Source: Mortierella sp. BCC40632 (lineage: Eukaryota > Mortierellomycota > Mortierellomycetes > Mortierellales > Mortierellaceae). Taken from it: a DNA stretch of 64,000 nucleotides. Below the pieces are notes generated by a model. That model did not search any database, was not told the DNA's origin, and saw only the letters and a program-made list of their open reading frames with translations. This document shows positions 13,609 through 24,811 of this stretch, in pieces. Each line of letters begins with the position of its first letter. Within the stretch, counting starts at the first letter, position 1. Made by a program: the position numbers and the translations under genes. The stretch lies in assembly GCA_011634665.1 (NCBI GenBank), contig WAEK01000009.1:310001-374000 (forward strand). The letters run 5' to 3'.

Positions 13609-16600
13609 TTTTTTTTCTCCTTCTGTCTTTTACCCGATCTGCGAATGATGGTTGGTCATGACGAAGGATGAACCTTGTCTCAACCTTCATCCAACCTTCC
13701 CATGGATGGAGAGATACAAAATAGTACAATCCAGCGACACCCATGTGCAATGCTATCCATGTTCATCTCCTCTCGGTCTTCGTAGCGAGTGGTGTCGCGG
13801 AGGAAAAAAAATAAAAAAGATCCTGTTGGTTGGACGATCTCTCGCCACTATCTCTCTTGCTTTTTTTTTCTTTTGGTAATTAAATAAGCAAAGACCCGCC
13901 TCTCGAGCCACTTCAGGAAAGCTTGTAAGGTTGTGTGGAGAGATGGATGGAAGGCGCCGAGAGAGCGAAAAGACTGAGAGAAAGGATAGAAAGGCTTTAG
14001 TGTTACGCAAAGGTCGGGCGAAGAGGCGTGAGAGACCTTTGTCCTGTAACCAAAAAGAGTCGAATGACCATAGGACTGGACCGATGAAAGGAATCGAAGT
14101 CTTCTCTCATTCCCTCTCTTTCTCTCTCTCTCTCTCTCGCTCTTGGGGTACGAAGGACAAGGTACCACAATACATAAGAGTGTGCTCCGCAAAAGTGGAG
14201 ACAGGAGTAAAAAAGAGGCGAGCAACAGTAGCTGCTGCTGCTGATGCATTTGTTGGAACCCGAGAGCGTTAACCACAAAGGTTTGTACCCCCATGAGGTC
14301 CAGCCTGGGCAAAGAGAAGGATTGGTAGAGAGAAGAGAAGGGGGAATCGGAAGCTCTTCCCACCATACGCCACTTCTTTGCTCAAGGAATTTCCTTTTCT
14401 CTTCTCTTTTCTCTTTTCTGTTGATTGCCTTCTGGTGGACTCCCAGGTTGGCCCCCATCCATTGGTCGGAGAAAAAAAAAAGAAGTACCCCGGTCCCTGA
14501 CGAGTCAGGAACGAGGGATAAGAGAGATTACTTTCTTCCCCTTCTCTTTCTTCACTTGTCTTTTTTGTTTCTTTTCTTTTTTTTTTCCTCCTCCTTGGCA
14601 ATCCAAATAACAAAGATCTGGGGAGGAGGCTTGTTACAAAGCAAAAGATAAAGATGATTGAGAGAGAGAGAGAGAGAGAGAAGAGAAGAGATAGAAAGGA
14701 GTGAGAGAATGAGAGAGTGAAAGGAGCTTGTTTTTAGATTCGGTGCCTGAATTGATCCGTCAGCTCATTGTGCGGGGAGTAACAGTTGGCTGGGTAAGTA
14801 ACAAAGCGAGTGGTGGTTGAACGTCCAAAAAAAAAAAAAAAAAAAAAAAATAGTGGAGTATGTAGAGTGGAAGTGGCAGTGTAGGAAGCAAATCGGCATT
14901 TCGCCTTTACTCTCTCTCTTCTCCACTCTCGGGGGAGAAGGGGATCATTCTCCTGTCCGCTCTCTATTTTATTTTATTTTTCGTACTCTTTCTCTCAACC
15001 TATCCCCTATTTTATTTTTTTTTTTTTTTTTTTTTCAACTTGATCAGGCCCCGTTCAGACTTGCTGTCCAATGGGCATTCCGATGAAGAAGGTGATCCGA
15101 ACGGATCACTCTCACCTGTTCAACCTTCAATCGAAACTCAAAGCAATCATTGGCCGGGAAAGATTAAAAAAGAAAAAGAAAATTGGTAGACAGAAAAAGG
15201 ACCATAGAGTCGAAATATAAAAAAAAAAAAAAAAAAAAAAAAAGGTGGACCAGTAGGCAAATGTTAAAAAGAGGAGTAAGAAGGAGTGAGGAGGAGGAGG
15301 AGGAGGGGGAAAAAAAAATGAGGCGCGGTTATGGAGGAGCTTGAAAGCATGGGATTGTGGGAAGATTGACCATAGCCTCTAAACCTTGATCATGAGACAG
15401 CGTAGAGACAAGTCGATATGTGTCCCCGTCCTGTGCGAGGACCTGTAGTCATCACAAAGCGAGGTGAGCTTTATGGCGGAGACCAGGAAAGAGAGAGAGA
15501 GAGAGGAGCAAGCGTGGAAAGGAGAAGGAGAGTTAGAGAGGATTAGGCAACTGCTCTCTGGTGGCTATTCATTCTCCCACTCTCTCTCTCTCTTTCTTTC
15601 TCACACTCACATACATACACTTTTTCTTTCTCTCTCTTTTTTGTTGCAACTAGTGATCGGAATGGAACACGACAAGAAGTTCGAAAGCGCCAAACCAAGA
15701 GCTTGTTTTTCCTTTGGGTTGGTGATATGCAGAACGCACATGGCAGGCGCATGGTTTTGAGGGTGTGGCTCGGTGGATCGGGCGCTCACAATCCTATTAA
15801 TCCTATTCATACACACTGCTTGGGTGATCGTATCAGGCAGTTGGGCACCGGCCTCAACAAAACAACCCTAGCCCTTTTGTGCGGCCGGTTGTTGGCTCTG
15901 GAAAGAGCTGAGCAACTTGTGTGTGTGTGTGTGTGTGTGCAACCGCGAGCTGCTGACCGCTCTCTCACTCTCTCTATTCTTTTTTTTTTTTTTTTTTTTT
16001 TTTGCTCAGAGCTCTATTCCGTCCGTTGCTCTGTTTTTCTGCAGACAAAAAAAAAAAAAAGAGTCCTCAGTGTCGAGACCGGGGGCGAGAGCTGACACTC
16101 GGAAGGAGAATGGTGGATAAGGACTATCTTAACTACAACTCTAAATAGGAACCTAAACGAAACCTTGTGAGAAATTCTCCTCTCTGACCGTTTTTCCTTG
16201 AAAGAGCAAAGAAAAAAGAATGGGACAATGGACTGGTGAAGGTTTATGCGGATAGCCCTTTTTTTTTTTTCTTTCATTCCAAGACCCACGTATAGCTCAT
16301 TATGATCTTGGTCCCGACCCTGGTACTGTTGGTACTGTGCTCACTACTAAGACTCTCTAGTCCAACTCATCGGTCTCTAGACAAAAAAAAAAAAAAAAAA
16401 AAAAAAAAATAAAAAAATAAAAAATAAAAGTAAAACGAAGAAGCGTTGTCCCAGACAAGGGAAAGGATGGCATTCCCGATGTCATCGCGTTTCTAAGTAG
16501 AAGAGTGACCAAAGAGTCTCTTTTTCTGTGTAGGACAAAAAAAAAAAAAAAAGGAGCCATTATCTTTTTTGTGTTTGCCTCCGTCCATCTCCGGAGAAGG

Positions 16601-18033
16601 ACGGAGGAGGCATCAACTTCTAGGCCGATATTTTCCTAACCGCACTACTTGTAGACTACTGAATATTGCAACCACTAAATATACACTAGCCCATTTGTAG
16701 GTTCAGGGCACAGTCAATCAAATTCCACGAGAAGGAGAGGAGGAAGGAGGGGGGGAAGGGTCCCTTGACCTTGATGACTACCACCATTCTGTGGCGTTTA
16801 CGTGGCTAGCCCAGGACATTGTCCTTGAATGCAAAAGAGAAAGGACGAAAGGCGGGGAAGAGAGGCCGCTGTCTTTCAAAAAGCTTCTGTGCGCAACTTC
16901 AAATCTTAAACCGATGGATATGAGTTCAGCATTGGGACAGCATTCTTCTCCTTCAGGATAAATCCCGAAAAAAAAAAAAAAAAAAAAAAGGGGAAGAAAA
17001 GAGTGGGAAAGACGACAAGTGGATGAGAGTGCGTGAGGATAGGAAGGGCAAAATAAATGTTAGACCGATGATCCGGTCTGCAAGTGTACCTGCAATGAAT
17101 TCAGGCACCAATCGTCTTATTTGCCAAGCCCCCCTCCAGCAACCCATGACCACACCAAGATTGATCGGCCGATCGTGTGTTGGGAGGAAGAACAGGCGGA
17201 CTGAGCCGCCTATGGAAGCTAGAAGTAGGTCTACGGTGAGAGAACTACATGGGATCCTCTCACTTTTACCCCGGATCTTACCTGTATAGTCATCGCTTGT
17301 GAGCGTATTGACTGTCCGTTTCTGTCTTGAGAATTCTATGCTATCGGCCACAGCCGTGATACGGGGATTGGTCTATCCTCGGGTGATGTATCCTTTTTTA
17401 TTGTCGCGTCGTGCCTACCACCTGTGGATCAGCAGATAGGGAGGAGATGGCGCCAAAGTAGGTAGTCTATGGGAATACGTGGGCAGAACTGTTTCGTCTA
17501 AAATCCATTTCAAGACAAACCTGTGGGATAGAAAAGCATTTACAACTCTGCATGGATCTCTTGTCCAGGCCACCGAAGCAGGAGCTCTGTGGGACTCCTG
17601 GATCATCTCTCGCAACATTGTGAATCCAGTAGGCGCCACTCTCGTCTTTGTTCAAAAAAAAAAAATGTCTCCGAATATTCGGTGAATAGCCCACCATGTG
17701 TGGCATAGTGTCCTTGCGTCAGATCATCTCATATGCTAGAGAACCACTTCTCTTCCCTCCCTCCTCTCGAAAAAGAACCTAACATTAACCTTGGCACTCC
17801 ACACCGTCATCCAAACACAAAAAAAAAAAAAAAAAAAAAAAAAACGTTGAGGCTATTCAAGGCTCGAGATGTTTTTTGACAAAAGAAGACAAGATTCAAG
17901 ATTCAAGTGTCACCTGATTTTGGCGGATCGAACCTGCGCCTTTCCTGGCCAAGCTCTTTTTTAGATATTCGAACAACGCTTACGAAGCCCTAGTTCTCCA
18001 TTCAACCCTCATCTACAAAAGGATTTATACGAC
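13401..18033. other. Gene-free stretch before the UBX gene
   Basis: No supported gene. The stretch opens with a CT tract running into T (13549-13616), then several A or T runs of 17 or more bases (near 14827, 15018, 15222, 15981, 16382, 16970, 17820). The 16.95-17.7 kb part is more complex in composition and has two open minus-strand frames (near 16953-17351 and 17415-17706). I could not join these into a consistent spliced gene or match them to a family. The last few hundred bases should hold the promoter and 5' leader of the UBX-protein gene. Confidence 0.5.
13549..13616 (+). repeat. CT tract running into a T run
   Basis: About 26 CT units are followed directly by about 17 T. The same CT-then-T order recurs elsewhere (for example 449-528 and, reversed as T then TC, 1898-1932). 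Confidence 0.9.
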
Positions 18034-18831
18034 ATGCTGTCCGATGCTGATCAACTCGTGGAAATGGGATTCCCCAGGAATCGCGTGTAATGACACTGGA
18101 GAGAGAAAGAGAGAACGAGAACGCTGAGACTTTGTTCTTGTTTGCCTTGGAAAAAAAAAAAAAAAAAAAAAATGCTTCAGGGACCCTGACATGATGTGCC
18201 TCATTTTCTTCATTTCCACCATCAACATTAACACAAATGACTAGTCTCAAGGCCATTAAAGCAACAAAGAACTCAGGACTTCAACCTGCCATGGACTGGT
18301 GAGTCTTGGAACCAAAACCGCCGCCATACCATGAAAGGGAGCTGGTAGTGGTAGTTGTGGTGGCGGGAGAATGGTAGCGAAAGAAGAAGCGCTAGAAAGA
18401 AGCAGCCGAGTCTGTCGCGATACCACGATGACGCGTTTAACATCGCTCTCTCTCACTCTCTCTCTCTTCAATTGTCATTGACCAGGTTGGTAGCCCACTC
18501 TGAGGACCCAAACATTGATGATCCTATTCAAGAGTCAACTGGAGCAACGCTTGGATCTGCATCCTCTTCTTCTTCTTCTGCTCCTGCCGCAGTCGAAGGC
18601 GACTCTGAGGAAAAAGGTATGTCTCATCTTTTTTTTCCTGCTGGGCGTGGATTATATGGAGTCAATCCAGACAAAGAAAAAAAAAAAAGATAACTCTTCG
18701 ATTCAGAGACTGACTTTTGCTAACTATGGATGTTCTTAATAGAGGGAGATGTTATCCAGGAAGGAGAGCAGACGGCCCAATCACTTGTTTGTCAGGACTG
18801 CGGGATCCTTCTTCGAGATGGTATTTACATT

Positions 18832-18865
<34 letters not shown>

Positions 18866-19981
18866 ATCGCCCTCTAGAGGTTGGAAAGAGGCTTTCAAAT
18901 CCAAGTTGGATTCTCAGTACTTATATCACATGGATCACTTCTGTCACAACTCTTTGTCTCGATAGAAAACGCTGCTCAACGACATGCCATTCGAACTGAG
19001 CACGTTAATTTTGCAGAGTCGACAACAGTCATCCAGCCATTGACGTAAGATCATTTATTTTCGTCCGATTCTTTGTATTGTTTTGTGCTATTAAGTGGAT
19101 GATGAAAGAAAGTACTAGAGTGGAGTCATTCGCAGGAGAGTATGTTCTGATAAAAGATATCAACTCAACCACAAAACGATATCTAGTGAGGAGGAAAAGA
19201 AGATTAAGCTCGCAGAACTGAAGCAGCGCTTGCAAGACAAGCGCGCCGACAAGGCAGCAGCAGATAAGGAGGAGCGAAAGACTGCTGAGAAGCTTCGTCG
19301 TAAGGCTGGTCAAGACATGTCCGAAGCCAAGGCCAAATTAGAGGAAAAGGAGATGAAAAAGTTGATGGAGGCCAAGAAGAGAGAAAAGGAAGCAGAGCGC
19401 TTGGCCAAGGCACAGATCAAGGCACAGATTGAGGCTGACAGGGCGGAACGTGCTCGTAAGAAAGAAGAGGCTCTTCATGGTCGACAGCAAGCAGCGGCGG
19501 CAGAGGCAGCGGCGGCAGCAGCTGCTGCTTCAGCCCCAGCCAAAGTCTACACCGAGACCCGTCTTCAGATTCGTTTGCCAGAAGGACAGCCGATTGTTCA
19601 AAGTATGAAATGGGCAAGATCTGAAATTTGTTTTGTTCTTCTGAAGAAATATACAAGAATGTGCTGACCATGTCTGCCTACTCCTTTGTAGCATTCCAAG
19701 CATCCGATAAACTAAGCGTTGTCTACGAATTTGTGCAAGGAAGGCGACAAGGTCCATTCAAGTTGACAACTACATTCCCAAGGTGAGATTGTACTGCCGG
19801 CATTGAGCAGAAGGGGCGGATTCGCTTTTGGATTGATTGATTAATGCCGAGCACCATGGTCGCTAAAACTATCGTTCTTATTTGACCCTATAGAAAAGTC
19901 TTGGATGGAGAGGACTTGGACAAGACGCTAAGCGATTTACAGCTGGTTCCCTCCAGTGTTTTGGTGGTGACAGCGGTCTAA
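18034..19981 (+). CDS. UBXN1: UBA / C2H2 zinc finger / UBX-domain protein (UBXN1/SAKS1-like p97 adaptor)
   Basis: Eight coding exons: 18034-18086, 18245-18298, 18486-18616, 18743-18820, 18966-19044, 19187-19602, 19692-19782 and 19894-19981. All junctions are GT-AG and the phases agree, giving 329 residues. Residues 1-45 are a UBA domain (LVEMGFPRNRVLKAL), which in this family binds ubiquitin. Residues 96-118 form a zinc finger C-x2-C-x12-H-x5-H followed by NFAEST, like the finger at the end of OTU1. About residues 140-245 are a Lys/Glu/Ala-rich coiled coil ending in an alanine run. The C-terminus (about 255-329) is a UBX domain with the FPR loop that contacts Cdc48/p97; an intron splits the Arg codon of FPR. 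By family knowledge it links ubiquitinated substrates to Cdc48 for protein quality control. The start ATG directly precedes the UBA domain. No ortholog test was possible. Confidence 0.92.
18833..18863 (+). repeat. Run of 31 A inside intron 4 of the UBX gene
   Basis: Uninterrupted A tract starting 12 bases after the GT donor at 18821. It is one of many A or T runs of 20-49 bases in this window, and such runs are prone to length errors in assemblies. Confidence 0.85.
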
Positions 19982-21107
19982 GGATTTGGTTGAGAAAGCT
20001 AGTCCAGGATAGCACGTAATGCATGAATAAGAGGCATTGGTGTTGCCGCGGAACGCTTGCAGAAGGACGTCTGTGTGTGTCTGTGTGGTTGATAGGGGCT
20101 GGGGAGGAGGAGGAGGAGGAGGAGTAAGGTTCTCTGAGGGAGCCAAGGGTCTCCCTCGCACTGTGCGAGAGTTGTAGACCAAAGGGCAGAGCAAAAAGAG
20201 AAGCTTATTGTGAAACAGGCGCCATAATTGTGGCCCGAATGGCGCATGTCGAGAGTCGACGCCCTCACTTACATTATCCGCAACCGCCACTATCTGTTCT
20301 CTTGTGAAAAACAAAAAAAAAACGAACTCAGACAACCAGGGGAAAGGAGCCTTTTTCTTTTGCTCAGGTGTCCCTGTTGTCTGTGTCTGTGCAGCGGCCC
20401 TGGATGCATATGTACCTGTTTGCATGGCATTTGCAGATAAGGGAGTAGGAGAGGAAACGAGAGAAAGAATAAAGGAAGGACTCCTTTGTTCCTTTGGATC
20501 TCATTGACCTCACCCATGCATCTTGCTTGGAATGAGGCGCATCTCAGTGAATGAGAAAGGCGGCCACGTGCCCCCTCAACCCTGTGGGCAGGCTTTGCTC
20601 GGTGCAGATCCTGGTCCATCTCATTTTTTTCCACTCCATCATTTTACCTTCTTTCACTTTCTTTTGCTCTTTCTCTCTCTCTTTCTCTCTCTCCATCCCT
20701 CTCTCCCCTCTGGCCCGCAACTCTACATCCATTTAGGCATCGCGTCCTAGCCAGGGGTGTCTCTTTGTCCTCTTTGTCCGACTCGGCCCACCGAGTTTCG
20801 TACCTTTTTTATTCTTTTGCTCATCGCAACGATCCCATCAAGCACCCTTTTTTTTTTCCTTTCTCCATCCTCATCTCGCTCATCTCCATTTGGCTCATCC
20901 ATCCGGCTCCACCTTAATGTCATCCAGCCCACACGCATTCTAACGCCACACGCCCCCTCCCACCACACACATTTACATTTACATTTTCATCCACCCATTA
21001 CACTTCATCAACATCCCTTCATACCCCGGCACACCTTGCCCTCAGCTGGTTCTTGTTCCAGCCTTCTCTCTTCACAACACAGTAGCACTTCGCAGTTCAT
21101 CGAGTCC
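19982..21107. other. Intergenic region between the UBX and PPP4R1-like genes
   Basis: No gene supported. It contains a GGA repeat near 20104-20125 and, from about 20625 to 21060, a pyrimidine-rich plus strand with CT and T stretches. I read the latter as the promoter and 5' leader of the downstream PPP4R1-like gene. No TATA or CCAAT element stands out. Confidence 0.55.
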
Positions 21108-23152
21108 ATGGCAGGTTAGTGCGCCCCATCTGACATGATGACCTAATACCCTATTCAGACCTATGGATGTACCAAAAAAAAAAAAAAAGAGGTTCTCTCT
21201 CTTCTGTGACCTTCCCCTTCTCCTCTCCCCCAGTAACAAGGCGTGGACTCGGGAGAAGCAAGCGTGAGATGATGTGGCCTGCACAGAAAAATATGGCCGA
21301 ACCACGCAGGGCAGGGACAAAGAGTCGCCTGGGCTGCAGGTCGAGAATCAGATGGTCACCAACATTTACACACACACACACACACCTTATTCACACACAC
21401 GCACACACACGCACATACAGAAAAAGCAGCAACCACAGCCGAAATAACACATCTCTAAGGAGAGAGAGTGAGAAAGAGCGAGAGAGAGAGAGAGAAAAAG
21501 AAATGAGAGACAAACGTAAAAGAGGAGTCAAGATGATATAACCACGAATTGGTCACTGACGGAGGAAAAAAAAAAAAAAAAAGGGGTCCCTTCTTCTTCC
21601 TCCTTTTTACCATAAAAAAAAAGTGCGGGAACTCAAAAGGAGAGACCTTTTTACTCGCGCAAAATACAACAATGTTCCGATGCAGCTTATTGGCGAGCGC
21701 AACGGAAAACAATCAGATGAAAGACGGATGGGATGGGGAAAGCTGTTAAAAAAAAAGAGTTGCATACTTTTGACAGTTCGGTCCACCAGCAGAGATGTCA
21801 CGGTCAGGGACAGGAATGATGGCTGACCGGAACAGCAAAGCACAACAGGATTATGATTATTATGATTATTATTTTTTGATGACGGAGGATTCCGCGGAAC
21901 TAGGCAAAACTGGGGCGGGGGGAAAAAGAGAGAGAGAGAGGGAAGAGGCAAGCAAGGAAGAGGAGGAGAGAAAGATCTTGCAATTTGGCTACAGTCTCTA
22001 GAAACCGTGCACATCTTTTTTTTTGTATTGTATTTATGTTCTGTTGTTGATTTTGTTTTGCATTGCTTAATCTCGACTGGTCATTGCGTAGATCTCGGCT
22101 ATCATTTTGGGGACGACGACGACGAACAGATGGAGCAGGAGGACAAGGCTCTCTCCTACCTAGTTCTGTCAAACGACCAAGACGACGCCTTTGATCCTGT
22201 CGACACGGAAGATCTCTTGGCCCAAATGAGTTCAGGTACGCCTTTCTTCTTCAAAAAAAAGAGTTGCTCCGTGTCCCCTTTGTTGCCCATCTTGCAAAAA
22301 GGATGAACTGTTTGTTGTCAACGTCTCTCCTAAACACCATTTTTCTGTCTCAAACGTGTTTTTCACATCTTCATGTTTGTTTCGGGGTCACTTTTTGCTG
22401 ATAGGGTCCTTGCTATCGCACGGAATAGAGCTAGATGAGGATACAGATGTGGTCCAGCTCTTAGCGGAGCCCGGCATCTCTGTGGTGGAGAAGGCGCAAG
22501 CGCTTTCTCAGAGCCAATTTGACTTTCATCGGTAAGGCTGCGGGATGGTGTTAGGAGAGAGGATTGCCCACAGAGCTGTGTTGCACATAATTTATATGCA
22601 ATCCTCTGCATTATGAGAGCTCGGACAGACGAGGAAGGGGGACAGACAAAGCACCTGGAGCCTACGTTGCGGACTCTTTACTACAAAGAAACACTCTTTT
22701 CGCTAGTCTTCTTTTTGTATCCATGCCAACACACAACAGGATTGGACGCAGGAGCATATGAAGGAGAGCAGCCAAGTGGAGTGACCATGAGGGGCCAATA
22801 TTTAACCTACAAACATACACACATGTTCACGTCAAAAGAGACAATGGTTCTCTCGCTTAGTCATTCGTGCAAAAGAGGAAAAAAAAAAAAAAGATGTTGT
22901 AGGACTAACCATTTGAGCTTTTTTTCTTTGTGCTCCGAAACTTCTTGGGTTCCTAACCTAGATCGTTTCTTGCAAGAGAAGTCTCGACAATGCTACCCCA
23001 GATGAGGACATACTTGGCCATCATCCATATTATCCCCATAATCCGTGACTTTTCTCTTGACCAAGCTGACGTTGTCCGTGAGGCTCTGGCCTCTCAACTG
23101 GAAAAGATTGTCCTATACTTCCTGCAGGTATGAAGAAGGAGAGGAGAAGGAG

Positions 23153-23215
<63 letters not shown>

Positions 23216-24768
23216 CGCACAACATATAGCTCTCGAGATACGGGTACTACATGTCGTGCCACATTGACAATGAGCTGTCCCTGTACCAACAATAGCATAT
23301 TTTTTTTTCTTACTTCTCCTTTTTGGCGTGTGATGCTTGATAGAATACGACAATTGACCACTCCACGAGTGATTCAGCCTTGGACGAGTACATTCAAACC
23401 TACGACTGTCTAGACGATCAACAGTTCCAATCAGCGCCTCCTCCTCCATTGCCACACGATATTTTTACGTCCATCTTTATGAACTTGTTGTTGGACCAGA
23501 ACCCGGATATTGCCCATCAAGCTCGTCTTGCTGTTGGAACGGTGGCAGATAATGTCTCGGATGAGATTCTGGAGAGTGAGATTCTAGGTGGTATCATTGC
23601 TGGATTGAGGAAGCTTTATGAGGCTGAGATGGACGAATTCAGGATCCAACAGAACGGGATAGTGTCGGCGATTGATGTTGACCGGGACGGAGAAGCGGAT
23701 CTTGGAAAGATGCTCGTTGTTGTGGTAACTAAGAAAGAAAGAAAAAAGAAAAAAAAATTGTCCTTTTTTTTTTTTTTTTTTTTTTTGTTGCTGTTGCTGT
23801 TGCTGTTGCTGTTGTTTGTTATACAAGGATTTTATTTTATTTTATTTTCTCTCTAGCCTAATTCCTGAATCGATTGTATGTACTTTTTATTTTTCCTCTC
23901 CAATAGCTGCTTACATCACTTGCGCCTCGGCTTGGACCGACCCGATGTGCTGAAGTTGTTATACCCACACTGGAAAAGTTTATGAATTGTAGCCAATTCT
24001 ATGTTCGCAAGGCAAGTGATGTCTTTGTTTTCCCCGAGGAGACATTTTTTTTTTTTTTCTCAAAGTACTTTTTAATAACGACAAAAAAAAAAAAAAATGG
24101 GAATCCAATTACACTTCACTCTAGGGAAATCGCAATGGCTGTTGGAGTTTTGAGCAGGATTGTTGGGCAGGATGTGACGCTCGAGAAACTTTTGCCCATG
24201 TATCAGGTCTTTGTTCATGATGAGACCTGGCATATTCGACGCGCTTGTTGTACAGTGCTTCCAGCGATCATCACAGCATTGCCATCTGAGATGAAGGCGA
24301 GTAAGGCCGAGGAGATCTTTGATACCTATTCGGATGACCTCAGCAAGAGTGTTCGAAACTCGATCATGGAAGTGCTTGGTGAGGTCATTGCGAGCTTTGA
24401 AATCGGACATGTAAGCAACAAAAAAAAAGATATGCGGACTTCTCTCTCTCTCTCTCTCTCTCCCTCTCCCTCTCTCTCTGCATTACGCCCACTGTGCGAA
24501 GGGGGGAATAGCCGTAGCCATCATGCTATATCCTACGATACGTATCTTTGACCGACAACCTTAATTCATTATTCATTGAATAGGTCCCAGAAAAGCTACT
24601 AGAGAGTTTCCTGAGTATGGGTCAGAATCCTAAAACCGATCACGAGCGTGCCTCAATGTGCGCCTTCAACTTCCCAGGTAAGTGCTTATCATTTTGGCCT
24701 GTCTATTTACTCTTAGCAAACCGACTCTGTTCCCTTACCTCACGCACTAATGTTGTTCGTCTCTCCTA

Positions 24769-24811
<43 letters not shown>

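Noticed and set aside
16953..17706. Possible minus-strand gene with open frames including LLLASIGGSVRLFFLPTHDRP
   Set aside because: Donor and acceptor phases do not agree, other combinations hit stops, and no family is recognisable.
17925..17950. tRNA-like B-box GGTTCGATCC on the minus strand
   Set aside because: The T-stem does not pair around the loop and no A-box or acceptor stem fits on either side.
24012..24124. Reading through the PPP4R1 intron 6 without splicing
   Set aside because: It stays open but inserts poly-Phe and poly-Lys from T and A runs in the middle of conserved HEAT helices.
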